A DNA stretch of 64,000 nt from Azadirachta indica (taxonomy: Eukaryota > Streptophyta > Magnoliopsida > Sapindales > Meliaceae): contig CM040452.1 of the NCBI GenBank assembly GCA_022749755.1, positions 12,852,350 to 12,916,349 of the forward strand, given 5' to 3'. A model generated the notes under the pieces. The model made no database searches. It was not told the DNA's origin and saw only the letters and a list, made by a program, of their open reading frames with translations. The position numbers were made by a program, and so were the translations under genes. Shown here piece by piece: positions 11,836 through 23,539 of the stretch (position 1 is the stretch's first letter; each line of letters starts with the position of its first letter).

Positions 11836-12744
11836 ATCTAGTATATTTTATTAAACAAATCGCCTAATATCAATACAACGTGAACGTTGAGCTACATATG
11901 GAAATATATATATCATTCTTGGAATCGTAGGCTATCTCTCTGCCTTCTTTTTTTTTAATTCCTTAAGAAAAATCACGTGATATCTTAAAAAAATAAACAA
12001 TAAAAAATGTGAATTTTTTCCTCTGTATTAAAAGATTAAATTTTGAGTGTGACTAACCTCTGGGCAGATAGATACCTTACAAAAAATTAGTAGGTGTGTT
12101 CAAGATTTTTAAAAAAAATTAAATAAATTGAAACCAACCCAAATAATAATATAATATTTAAATTAAAAATGCTTTTTATTGTTAGCTAACTTTTTAAGGA
12201 ATTTGATTTGAAGTGTACCGTATCTCATATTATTTATCATATTTATATTTTGCTTCTAGAAGTATAATGTATCATAATTTTTGGAAGGGATATTGTGATA
12301 GACCACCTAATTTGGAAGAAACATCATATAAAACTTCAGTTTTTAAGATGTGCTTGATATCCTAAGTTTTGAAAAAATAAGAAGATACATTCCTTTAACT
12401 TTATTTAGCTTGAGTTGTTTTAGCTTGAGTTGTTTAGTATTATCATTTTAGTCACTAAACTTAAGTAAAATAATAAAATAGGATATAGTTTTTTCATTAT
12501 TAACATTTTAGTCTCCATTATTTCAAACATATTAAAGAGTAAAATGTTAAATTTAAAAATATTTGTTTATTTTAAAAAACTTTAAAAATAAAAATATAAT
12601 TTAGTATACAATAATCATAAAAATTTTTAAATGGAAGATATATAATATATATTTAAAAATTATATTATTCCTATTTTATTTTTAAAAAAATTATCAAGCA
12701 TGTAATTAATATAAATAATTATATATAATATATATTTAAAAATT
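11836..12744. other. AT-rich intergenic stretch
   Basis: No gene, RNA or clear repeat is recognised. Low-complexity A/T tracts dominate. Confidence 0.5.
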
Positions 12745-13085
12745 AATTGAATTTTTTGAATAATGACTTGAGTGGAAAATTTTCTTTAAGCACCCAACTC
12801 TAAAGTTATGGATGCATATAGTTTCATTGGCAACTACCTTTGTGGATCTCCTCACTTCTTAGAAATTGTACTGAAGAGAATGTTTCAATACATGCCGGTG
12901 AAAATGGAGATGGAGATAGAGATAGAAATGAAGTTGACTACATTTTGTATGTAAACATTCCACTTGGATTTGTGGTGGGTTTTTGGTGTGTAATAAGACC
13001 TTTGATTATCAACAAAAGGTGAAGGTATAAATACTGTCATTTCTTGGATCTTCTTTTGTCACAAATTCGACTGTTATGTGAGAAA
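12745..13085 (+). pseudogene. 3' fragment of an EIX-like receptor-like protein gene
   Basis: The reading frame matches the C-terminus of the two larger RLP copies to the right: a last LRR piece (NNDLSGKFSLSTQL), a cap with LCGSP and RNCTEENVSI, an acidic juxtamembrane stretch rich in G/D, a membrane span around PLGFVVGFWCVI, and a basic tail ending RYKYCHFLDLL. There is a one-base disturbance near 12850, and a TGA replaces the Trp codon of the R-W-R-Y-K-Y tail near 13020. Everything upstream of the last repeat is missing. It is a relic of a third cluster member. Confidence 0.8.
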
Positions 13086-13367
13086 ATATTGCTAGCTAGA
13101 TCTTTTTTGTTTTTTGATGTTTGAAATTGTTTTGTTTACATATTTTAATCATTAAATGAGGCATTACAATATATAATGGTAATACAAGGGACTTATATTT
13201 TTGTAGAGATTGAAGGGCAAAAATAACGCCACAGTTTCTTCGAATGGCAAAAATAGCAGAAAATTTTTTTATCCGGCAGGAAAATTACTCGATTTTATTG
13301 GATGAATTGGAACAATTTGTCAGTTTTGATTTTGGACAACCATTAATAAACCTTCTACTGCATTAAT

Positions 13368-13968
13368 TATTAGATATATTAAATAAAATTAACTATTTTC
13401 TCTTATGATTTTTAAGTATATTATGAAATTATCAATTAACAATATAACTATAAACCAACAAAAAAAAAGTTATTTAAAAAAACCTGACCTTAGAGAGGAA
13501 GTCACGTGTTGCGTTATTTTAAAGTCAAAAAGTCTTTTTCTTGTGTGGATATTAACAAATTTCTTTAACTCCAAGATAAAATCTTCACTCGCAATCATTT
13601 TCTTTGATTAGCACAATCACCAAGAAGAAAATACCAAGTCTTTCAGAATCGTAGTTGAAAAAAATAGTGTATATAATTTTTGAGAGTAAAAAATAGATAG
13701 CTAAGTATATAATGTACAAAGAGATAATACCCTTTATATAGTAGTGTTTAGTTTTAGGTATTAAAACAAGAATTAAAACCTAATTTAAAATTTAAAAGAT
13801 TTGTAACTTCTAACACCTTTAATCTCCATTTATTATTGATTTGAAATTTAAAATACGAAATCATAATCTCCATGGAGTTTATTAGGAGAATTAAACTTTT
13901 GTAACTCCAAATATTGTTACAAAGATTTAATTACATATTATGAAGTTTTTAAAGTTTTATCTCCAACA
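13368..13968 (-). repeat. 3' LTR of the copia element
   Basis: A 601-base repeat of 17603-18202 with scattered differences. Read on the minus strand it begins TGTTGGAGATAAA. Its last two bases are TA, where the other LTR keeps the canonical CA. Confidence 0.92.
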
Positions 13969-13980
13969 ATCCCCCACAAA
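13969..13980 (-). other. Polypurine tract of the copia element
   Basis: Minus-strand TTTGTGGGGGAT directly before the TGTTGGAG of the 3' LTR. This is the classic copia tract and fixes the orientation. Confidence 0.85.
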
Positions 13981-14129
13981 GGTTTAAAAACTTTAAAATA
14001 CATATATACATACATGCATACATACATATATATATATATGTATATTTGCAACATTTCTATTATGTAATCGATATAAATGCCTTTCGAGCTTGAACTTACA
14101 TTTAGTGTTGATAACATTCATTTGATGAA

Positions 14130-14671
14130 TAATTAGATTATGGATTTATGCTAAGGCTATCAATATTCTAATCAACGTAATACTAGAAACAAGTGAATAA
14201 GTATTAAAGTAATTAACTTCTTTTCTTTGCGTGAACCCTTTAACAACTAACCTAACTTTGTACTTCTCTATAATACCATCAGGTTTTACCTTCTTTTTGA
14301 TAGTCTATTTACAATCTATAGCTTTATTACTAGGAGGAAGATCGGCTAACACCCAAGTATTATTTTGAACAATAGACTTAAATTCATTACTTATGGCTTG
14401 TTTCCAAAAAGGTGCATCTATAGAAACTATAGTTTCTTTATAAGTTGTAAGATCTCCTTTAACTAGAAAAGTATAAAAAATTTTCTTCAAAATTTGTCAT
14501 CTTCCTAAGTCTTTTACTTCTTCTAAATTCTTCTGAATGATCAATATAAGCACTATTAGAAGACTTTTTAAAACTTATTGGCTTCTCGATCTTGTTCCTA
14601 AAAGGAAATATATCTTCAAAGTAAGTAACTTCTCTAGATTTTATCACCGTATTATTAAATATTCCACTCAC
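14130..14671 (-). pseudogene. copia reverse transcriptase, N-terminal part only
   Basis: The linker frame (14459-14671) carries RRSKRLRKMTNFEENF. The RT start (14305-14490) has WKQAISNEFKSIVQNNTWVL and the PPSNKAIDCK block. A TAG then replaces the expected Trp codon, and the frame continues with KPDGIIEKYKVRLVVKGFTQ and IHQMNV. Sequence right after that joins straight into the 3' end of the element, so the palm domain with the catalytic aspartates and all of RNase H are deleted. Confidence 0.85.
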
Positions 14672-14920
14672 CTCAGAATTTATGACTAGAAATCTATTGG
14701 CACTATTATTCTTAGCATATCCTATAACATAATATGTATGGTTTTGGGGCCTATTTTCTTATCTCTTTGGATTTGGTATACCTACTTTTGCTAAACACCC
14801 CCACACTTTAAGAATATTAAGGTTAGGAACTCTAACTTTTCAAATCTCATAAGGTGTTTTCTCTTGATCTTTTGTAAAAACCCTGTTCAATATAAAGCAC
14901 GCGAATAACATTGCTTTCCC

Positions 14921-15730
14921 TCACAAGTTATTGGGTAAACCAGAATTTAATAACATAAAGTTTACCATATCTAGTAAGGTTCTATTATTTCTTTCAGTAA
15001 CACCATTGGATTGTAGTGAGTATGGTGGTGTTAGCTCATGTATAATTCCATTTTCTTCACAAAATATAGTAAAATCACTAAGAATATAATCAACACCTCT
15101 ATAAGATCTAAGTCTCTTTATCTTCTTCTCTAATTGATTTTTTACTTTATTTTTATACACTTTCAACTTATCAAAAACCTCATCCTTAATCTTAATAAAA
15201 AATATATAACAATACTTTAAATAATCATCAATGAAAGTCACAAAATACTTATTTTCTTTTCTAGTAAGTGGTCTATTAGAATCACAAACATCATTATAAA
15301 TAAGTTCTAAAATTTGAGTATTTTTATCAACAGACTTATAAGGCTTCTTAGGCTGTTCGGCTTGAACACAAATTTCACATTTTTGTTTGAAGTCAATTTG
15401 GGCCTTAGGAACTAAGCCAAGATCCATTATTCTTTTAAGCCTTTTCAAATTTATATGGCCAAGCCTTTTATGCCAAAAACTAGACAATTCAATGCTAAGA
15501 ACTTCAAAAATTTTATTGAAATTTAAAACATTATTCAACTTAAATAAACCATCACAAACATAACCATTACCCATAAATACATTATTTTTGGAGATAATTA
15601 CCCTATTAGACTTAAGTACAATCTTATATCCTTGTTGAACTAAAAAAGATCCGTTAACAAGATTTCTTCTTACTTCGGGTACATGCCTCATTCCTTTAAG
15701 AGCTAAAATTTTTCCAGAAGTCATCTTCAA
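14921..15730 (-). pseudogene. copia GAG-pre-integrase and integrase core
   Basis: A 269-codon open frame, the longest surviving in the element. It has the pre-integrase motif WHKRLGHINL (about residue 86), a zinc-binding CEICVQAEQ segment, and an integrase core with the D of NDVCD, then FIDDYLKYCY, and the E of TERNNRTL. It starts at an internal Met because the frame upstream is interrupted. In a live element this would insert the cDNA copy. Confidence 0.88.
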
Positions 15731-15862
15731 ATCAATGTCTCCAACTCCAAGTACTTGTGCGGTAGAATTATTTCCTAAAATTACACTTCCTTCACTTGAG
15801 TGCTAATAATTTTTAATAAAATTTCGATCAAAACAAACATGTACACTTGCACCTAAATCTAA

Positions 15863-16826
15863 CTACCACTTATTATTCTCATAAGTAAAATTTATACTTA
15901 AAGAATTAGAAGCATAGCTAATAGTAGGTTCACTAGAAACCTCTTTGTCCTCTAACACATGAACAAGATCCTTTTGCCCCTTATGAATTTGCTTAGGCTT
16001 CATCTTGAAAGCCTCTGTCTTCTTGTAAAAGCAATCCTTAGCTAAATAATTGATCCTTCCACAAATATAGCACAACCTATCTACTTTGCCTTTAAAATTC
16101 TTAAAGTTTTTAGGATGCGAAGTGTTAGAGTGTTAACCATTCTTTGCCTTAAAATTTTTTTCTTTGGTTTATAACCATATCCCTTATTATTTTTGAAATT
16201 ATTAGAATTTTCAAAAATATTTATCTTAGAGGTCTCATTTTCACTTATATCACTTAGTCTATTTTTTCTTCTATCTTAAGCGAATTTATTACTTGTATCA
16301 TGATAAGATCTTCTTGTTTATGCTTAAGGTATTTGGAAAAACTAAACCAACTAGAGGGTAACTTCTCTATCAAACAAGATACTTTAAAACTTTGACTAAG
16401 TTTCGTATCAACTTTCTCAACTTTTCTCAAAAGTTCTTGAAATTTATGAATTTAATCTGTAATAGGTTTACAATCTACCATCTTATAACTATTAAAATTA
16501 GATAAAGCAAATTTACCAATACTAGTGTCCTCTATCCCATATGCTTGCTCAAGAGCATTTTATAAATTTAAAACATTTTTGGTAAATTCATAGACATCAT
16601 ATAGGTGGTCACCCAAGATACTCAAAATTCTATTATGCCAATGATAATTTATATCCTCTTTTGAAAGTTCAGTAGTTGAACTAGAGGCTCTTTCATTATT
16701 AGGTTCAATGGCCTAGATTAGTCCTAAAATAGCGAGCCAATATTTCAACTGTTTTTGCCATTTTCTAGAGTTTTGTCCAATAAATTTTTCTGGCTTAACA
16801 CTATTTGCTTCTTCGGATTTATTCAT
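15863..16826 (-). pseudogene. copia gag (UBN2-type) with zinc knuckle
   Basis: The minus-strand frame starts at ATG 16824-16826 (MNKSEEANSVKPEKF) and shows the copia gag pattern: WQKQLKYWLAILGL, LPSSWFSFSKYLKHK and a final CCHC-type knuckle CYICGRINYLAKDC. In that knuckle the expected His is Tyr. At least four nonsense codons interrupt the frame, for example after LAILGLI. Confidence 0.8.
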
Positions 16827-17602
16827 TTAATTAAAAAAAATTTTAAAAGCAAATAATATAAGAAGTCTATATAATGATAAATAATTTATTAAAAAAAAAG
16901 TTATAGAATTTTAGTGTTATTCTTAGAATTTAACCTAATGTTGATAAACAATTTTTTATTCTATTAAAATATAAGATGTTTAGAAATTTATAAAGAAGAA
17001 AAAAAAATACCAAGACAATCTTAATTACAAATTATTTGAAATTTGTAACGTAAATAATAAAAACTAATGTTAAAATATTAACAAACTAAAATTGTTGTTG
17101 AACTTAAATTCTTTAAAAATAATAATAAAAGATGATTTTAAAATAAAAACTAAATTAAGTAATCTAAATGTTTTATTTTAAATAAATAAATTTAAAACGT
17201 TTGTTTTAAATTTTGAATAAACTAAAACAATTTGAAAATTTAGATAAAAATAAAAATTCTAAAGGAGATTATTTTTTTTAGTTTGTGAGAAAAATTATAA
17301 AATTCACAAAATTTAGTAAAATTATAAATTAAATTAAACTATGATATACTAATAAAAATGTTACTTTTTTAAAAAAAAATATTAGCTAGAAAACAAGTTA
17401 GTAAATGAAAATCTTATAGCAATATCGCCTAATAGAAAAATAAACTAACAACCTAACAATAATCGATTTTATATATGACTTAATCAATAAATAAACATGA
17501 ACTAATAATAAAACAATAAAGTATTCCTAGCATGCAAGATTATAACAATCACGTTAATCATACACATATTAAACAAAGATTTACTATTTTTTGACCTTAG
17601 AA

Positions 17603-18202
17603 TGTTAGATATATTAAATAAAACTAATTATTTTCTCTATTGATCTTTAAGTATATTATGAAATTATTAATTAACAATATAATTATAAACCAATAAAAGA
17701 AAGTTATTTAGAAAAACTTGGTCTTAGAGAGGGAGTCACGCTTTGCGTTATCCTAAAGTCAAAAAGTCATTCCTTTGTGCGGGTATTGACGGATCTCTTC
17801 AACTTCAAGATAAAACTCTAACTTGCAGCCAATCTTTTTTAATTAGTACAATCACGAAGAAGAAAATACCAAGGCTTTAAGAGTCGTAGTTGCAAGAAAA
17901 TAGTGTATGTAATTTTTGAGAGTGAAAAATAGATAGCTAAGTGTATAACATACAAAGAGGTAATATCCTTTATATAGCAATGTTTAGTCTCAGGCATTAA
18001 AACAAAAATTAAAACCTAATTTAAAATTTAAAAGATTTATAACTCCTACCACCTTTAATTTCCATTTACTATTGATTTGAAATTTAAAATATGAAGTCCT
18101 AATCTCATGGGGTTTATTAGGAGAATTAAACTTTTGTAACTCCAAATATTGTTACAAAGATTTAATTAAATATTATGAAGTTTTAAAACTTTATCTCCAA
18201 CA
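17603..18202 (-). repeat. 5' LTR of the copia element
   Basis: A 600-base copy with intact TG...CA ends (plus strand TGTTAGATA to CTCCAACA), followed by the TTAAT target-site duplication. No standard tRNA-Met primer site is recognisable next to it. Confidence 0.92.
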
Positions 18203-18207
18203 TTAAT

Positions 18208-19006
18208 TACTTGTGATTATGTTTTTACTAGGTCAATGTCGACTTAATTCATAAAGATGAAATAATTATGTTTTTATTAATTTATGAAAACATATATATA
18301 TATATATATATATATTAGAGATTGAAATGTAATGTTATTACTTCCATAAAATATTTCTTCAAAGTTCATAGGAGAGGAGTTAATTGATGATAATTAAACA
18401 TCTCTTACTTTAATTTCACCACAAGAAACCCAAATCAATTATCTATCTTTTTGAAAATGTGTGTATACATATATATATACATATTTTCTTTGTGGGATGA
18501 TTTGGGTTTATCATCAATAATCAAAAGAATGTATATCAACATTAACTTAATTATATGTGTGAGGTGGAGAAAATACTTATTTATTTACGGTGATTTTGAT
18601 ATTCATACATAATTAATTATGTTTTAATTAATATATGTAGTACTCCCAGTACATAAACATGATATATAGAACATATATAATTAAGTATTTTGTTAACACT
18701 TTGAAAATGAATCCCAATTTTTAATTAAACTTAGTTAAGACAACGACACTTGAAAATTAAGAACAATGGAAGGATGGTGGATCATAGTGAATGTGAAACC
18801 CGTAAATCACGTAACTAAAATTAAAGTGAGTATTAAAATGGCTTTAGACCAGCAGCAGTACTTGACTACGTTCAAAGCTCGGTTTGGAAATTGGAACAGT
18901 CAATTCCAACCCTTTTTTTCCTGCAACTTTGAATAATGAGAATAATTATAATCTAAATTTTTATAAAATAACAAATTAAAACATACATTTATTCAATAAT
19001 AAATAA

Positions 19007-19037
<31 letters not shown>

Positions 19038-20194
19038 GTTTAATGTTAATATATACGTTAGCCCGCCATTATGAAAATATTACAGTTAAAGAATAAGAAA
19101 TAAAATTATATCAATTTATAATTTTACAAAATTTAGGGATGGAAATATTATTATTCATATATATATATATAATCATAAAAACAAAAAACTAAATTACCAA
19201 ACGTATTATATATTAATAGCTAAACTTTCAGATCTGATATACAAATTGATCATTCAATGGAAATTTCCACCAACTTTTATTCAACGAAAAGTAATAATCA
19301 CAAAACTTAATTTCAGCAACTTCCTAATAAGATAGATCAAAGACTTTTTTGCAGTTGGCTAATTTTCCAAATTGAATTGAGCTTAGCGTATCAAAGGATC
19401 ACTCTTAACAGAATCACGGTAGAGGGACTGGGACCAATACCTTCCACTTGATGACATCAAATGCTGATGATCGATCAAGGAAATTTCCTTAGAAAACCTA
19501 GATCATAGCTCTATATACTTTTTAATCAACTATAATTTTTAATTGAATTATTTTGAATTTTTAATACTTTATCAAAATAAATTATTATTTTATATTTAAA
19601 AAAAATTAAAATATTAAAGGGTTTGTTTAAGATAATAAAATTAATTTTTTATTAAAAAAATTCTCTTCAAAAATTACAAAAATTAAATAATTTTATTAAT
19701 CAATAAACTATTAGAAGTAAATAAATTTATTAACTAATAGACTTAAATATTAATTGAAATAAACTTTTTTATCCAAGTCATTGTATATAAATGGATTTGA
19801 TATTAATTGAATAAATATGAGAAAAAAATACAATTATCAAAAATAAAATATGAGAGAAATAAGACAGTTACAAAATAATTAATGTTATGTCAATTTATCT
19901 TCAGTAATTTGTTTAAAAAATTTATGTTAATACAGATTGACTTCTTTTACATTAACCAATCAAAATTAAAGAACCAAAATGAAAACATTAAAAAAGAAAA
20001 TCAATATTATTAGTCTCGGCGGACTGAAAAGATTTCCATCACGTAGTCTGAGAATGTCATCATGGACTAGCTTTGAAACGCAAATTAAAATCATGCGCAG
20101 TAATTTTTTCTTTTAATAAATGATAATTATTACTATTTTGTCTTAAAGAGATTTATTCAATATTGAAGAAAAAGTGAAAACTCTAATAGTTTGC
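18208..20194. other. Intergenic with RLP promoter relic and microsatellites
   Basis: (AT)n occurs at 18292-18315 and (AAT)n at 19005-19037. At 19255-19400 there is a relic of the promoter module seen before the RLP genes (ATGGAAATTTCCACCAACTT and TTTTCCAAATTGAATTGAGC). No gene is recognised. Confidence 0.55.
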
Positions 20195-20201
20195 TCTTGA
20201 G

Positions 20202-20207
20202 TTGACT
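20202..20207 (+). promoter_or_regulatory. W-box (TTGACT) in RLP promoter
   Basis: The GTTGACTCAA context is repeated at the same relative place before the second RLP copy (25371-25380), and GTTGACTAAG occurs at 23999-24008. TTGAC is the core bound by WRKY factors, which fits a defence gene. The binding itself is inference. Confidence 0.45.
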
Positions 20208-20356
20208 CAAGTCTACTGTTTTAGTGCAAGGCCACAGTGGGACCAATGAAGAAAGGTTGCCTCGGCGGAAATTTAACTTTAGCGTCTATATTACATTGGA
20301 ATAAATCACAATTCCAAATTGGACTGAACGTATCGTAAGGGTGACTCAGAACATTA

Positions 20357-20366
20357 TATATAAATA
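20357..20366 (+). promoter_or_regulatory. TATA box of RLP copy 1
   Basis: TATATAAATA, 68 bases before the ATG at 20434, inside a block (ATATGATAACGTACTCATTC follows) that is conserved before RLP copy 2. Confidence 0.55.
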
Positions 20367-20433
20367 GTAAGCTATATGATAACGTACTCATTCATATTTT
20401 CCTTTTCGCATAATTCCTAATTCAGAGATAGCA

Positions 20434-23400
20434 ATGAAACCAACCACGAGTGTTGTTGTTGCCATTCTTTTCCTCGAGTTACTTGCCATGAATACCATCA
20501 ATATTAGTTTTTGCAATGGAAGCTCTCACGTGGGTTGCATTGAGCGTGAGAGAAAAGCACTTTTAGAGTTCAAGCATGATCTTGACGACCCTTCCAATAG
20601 GCTCGCGTCTTGGATTGCCTATGGAAATTGTTGTAAATGGGCTGGTGTTGTTTGCGACAACTTCACAGGCCATGTTCTTGAGTTGCACCTGCAGAACCCT
20701 TTCAATTCTTATGAGTTTCAGTTTCAATCTGAATATGATACTTATTTGAAGTTAGAGTTGGGTGGTAAGTTAAATCCTTTATTTGTAGATTTGAAGCATT
20801 TGGTTCACTTGGACTTGAGCGGTAATAATTTTCAAGGAATACAGATTCCAAAGCATCTTGGTTTTATGGAGAAATTAAGATACCTTAATCTCTCCCAACC
20901 CAGATTTGCAGGTATGGTTCCCCACCAACTTGGAAATCTTTCAAATTTACAATATCTTGATCTCAGTCTGAATTCCAAATTATATGCTGAGAAAATTTCA
21001 TGGCTGCATGATATTTCTTTGTTGCAAAACCTGGATCTGTCTTCAGTGGATCTTAGTAAAGCCTCTGATTGGTTATTGGCAATAAATTCACTCCCTTCTT
21101 TAAAAGTACTAAAGTTGTTGAATTGCCAACTCCATCAATTTTCTAAACTAACTTCAGCAAATTTCTCATCTCTTACCATCCTTCATCTTTCCAAAAACCA
21201 ATTCAAGAACTTTATTATTCCTAGTTGGGTTTTTGGTCTTCATCATTTAGTTTTTCTCGATTTAAAGTGCAATAATTTTCAAGGTCCCATTCCAAATGGA
21301 CTTGAAAATTTGACATCACTTAGATATTTAGATTTATTTGACAACTATTTCAATTCAACAATACCTAAATGGCTTTCTAGGTTTAATGTTCTTGAGAAAC
21401 TCTCTTTTAGGAGAAACAGCTTGCGCGGTACAATTTCAGATGGTCTAAGAAATTTGACTTGTATCAAAAGACTCGATCTCTCTTTCAATGAAGGACTTAA
21501 AGTAAAAATTTCAAGATCATTCGAAAGACTTTATAATTTAAAGTTAATATATTTGTCAGGCATCAATTTAAGTCAAGAGATATCTCAAATCTTAGATATT
21601 TTGTCTAAATCATGTGTTTCATTTAATTTGGAGTCGTTAGATTTGAGTGAGAGTCGATTATATGGTCAATTGACAGATCAAATAGGGAAATTTAAAAATT
21701 TGCTCACACTTAATTTAAATTACAATAATATTTTTGGTCCACTTCCACTAACTATCGGAGAACTGTCATCTTTGAGAAGTCTAGAAGTTTGCTCTAACAA
21801 ATTGGAAGCTTTTATTCCGATTTCTGTAGGACAACTTCCTTTTTTGAGAAATCTAGATCTTTCCTTTAACAAATTAGAAGGTTCTATTCCATTCTCTTTA
21901 GGACAACTTTCATCTTTGGAATATTTGCGTTTTTCCTATAACAAATTGAATGGAACTCTTTCTCAAATTCACTTTTTCAATCTAACAAAACTTACTCGCT
22001 TTTGTGAATCTGAAAACTCACTAATCTTGAAAGTCAATCCTGATTGGGTTCCTCCTTTTCAACTTCAAAGTTTGCTATTGAGTTCATGTCATTTAGGGCC
22101 TACATTTCCATCATGACTTTATTCCCAAAAACATTTGTCTTATTTATATATATCTAACACGGGAATTATAGATACCATTCCTAGTTGGTTTTGGAAATCT
22201 ATTTCTCAATATCATTATTTGGTTCTCTCTCGTAACCAAATCTATGGTGAGATTCCAAATTTAACCCAGAATAATGGTCAAGTTTCTATTCTAGACTTAA
22301 GTTCGAACAATTTATCAGGTCAATTGCCTCCTTTATTCTTGAACATACGTGTTCTTGATCTTTCAAATAATGCTTTATCAAGATCCGTTTTTCCTTTCAT
22401 ATGTTGTGGGAGGAATATTTCAAAGAGCATGAAATTTCTCAAACTTTCAGAAAATCGTTTATCTGGAGATATACCTAATTGCTGGAATATGAATTGGGCT
22501 AAATTGGTTGACTTGAATTTAAGTCACAATAAATTTAGTAGTAGTCTTCCAATGTCAATGGGAAGTTTAAGTTCTCTTCAATCATTGCACCTTCGTAATA
22601 ACAAATTGTCAAGAGCAATACCAGAGTCATTTAAAAATTTCACAGAGTTAGTATCATTTGACATTGGTGAGAATGAGCTTGTTGGAAGCATTCCAACATG
22701 TGGGTGAAATCTTTCCTAAAATGGTGGTTCTCAGCTTTCGTTCAAATAAGTTTTATGGCCTATTACCCATTGAACTTTGTCGTCTTAATTCTCTATAAAT
22801 TCTAGATCTTGCATATAACAACCTCTCCGGAACCATGCCAAGATGTATCAGCAACTTTAGTGCCATAAGGACATTGAATAGTTCTGCCAGCAACAATATA
22901 TACTACTCGGTTGGAATTTTTGAGGATGCATCTATTATGATAAAAGGGATGATGGTTGAATATAACCAAATTCTTAATTTGGTTAGAAGTGTTGATATTT
23001 CAAATAATTACTTTTCGGGACATATTCCTGCGGAAATGACAAAACTTGAAGCATTACAGTCACTAAATTTGTCATACAACACATTTAATGGAAGGATTTC
23101 CGAAAATATTGGTGCTATGAAATCATTGGAATCTCTTGATTTCTCTAAAAATCAACTTTCTGGTGAAATTCCTCATGGTATTTCAAGTTTGACATTTTTA
23201 AGTCACTTAAATTTGTCCAACAACCATTTGAGTGGAAGAATTCCTTTAAGCACTCAACTCCAAAGCATGGATGCATCTAGTTTCATGGGTAACAATCTTT
23301 GTGGATTGCCACTTCTCAAAAATTGTATTGAAGAGAATGTTTCAATACCTATCAGTGAAAATGGAGATGGAGATGAGATTGACTATTGATTATATGTAAG

Positions 23401-23539
23401 CATAGTACTTGGATTTGTGGTAGCATTTTTGTTTGTAATAGGCCCTTTAATTGTCAACAGAAGATGGAGGTATAAATACTATCACTTCTTAGATTGGCTC
23501 GCGAACAAATTTGGCTGGTTTGTAAGAAATAATCGTTAG
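20434..23539 (+). pseudogene. EIX-like leucine-rich receptor-like protein, nearly complete but broken
   Basis: RLPs are kinase-less plasma-membrane receptors for microbial patterns. This single-exon copy (about 1030 codons) has a signal peptide (residues 1-28, to SFCNG), an LRR N-terminal cap (CIERERKALLEFKHDL, then NCCKWAGVVCD), some 25-30 LRRs, a C-cap (NNLCGLPLLKNC), an acidic juxtamembrane stretch, a membrane span (LYVSIVLGFVVAFLF) and a short basic tail (NRRWRYKYYHFLDWL). Three in-frame stops interrupt it: TGA at 22114-22116 (expected Trp after PTFPS), TAA at 22796-22798 (expected Gln before ILDLAYNN), and TGA at about 23387-23389 (expected Trp before the membrane span). There is also a frameshift near 22698-22705. 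At most a soluble N-terminal half (560 residues) could be made. EIX2-like is the closest description; the exact orthologue is not determinable. Confidence 0.9.

Larger units (their letters stand above)
13363..18207 (-). mobile_element. Complete but dead Ty1/copia retrotransposon
   Basis: Two 600-base LTRs (13368-13968 and 17603-18202) in the same orientation flank a degenerate gag-pol on the minus strand. The insertion is bordered by the same 5 bases, TTAAT (13363-13367 and 18203-18207). The minus-strand polypurine tract TTTGTGGGGGAT abuts the 3' LTR. Order on the minus strand: gag (from 16826), CCHC knuckle (about 16065), pre-integrase and integrase core (14921-15730), and the start of reverse transcriptase (14130-14490). 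Domain order INT before RT identifies copia. Reverse transcriptase stops at IHQMNV, before its catalytic YVDD box, and RNase H is absent, so about 1.5 kb of pol has been deleted. Many stops interrupt the rest. Confidence 0.93.
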
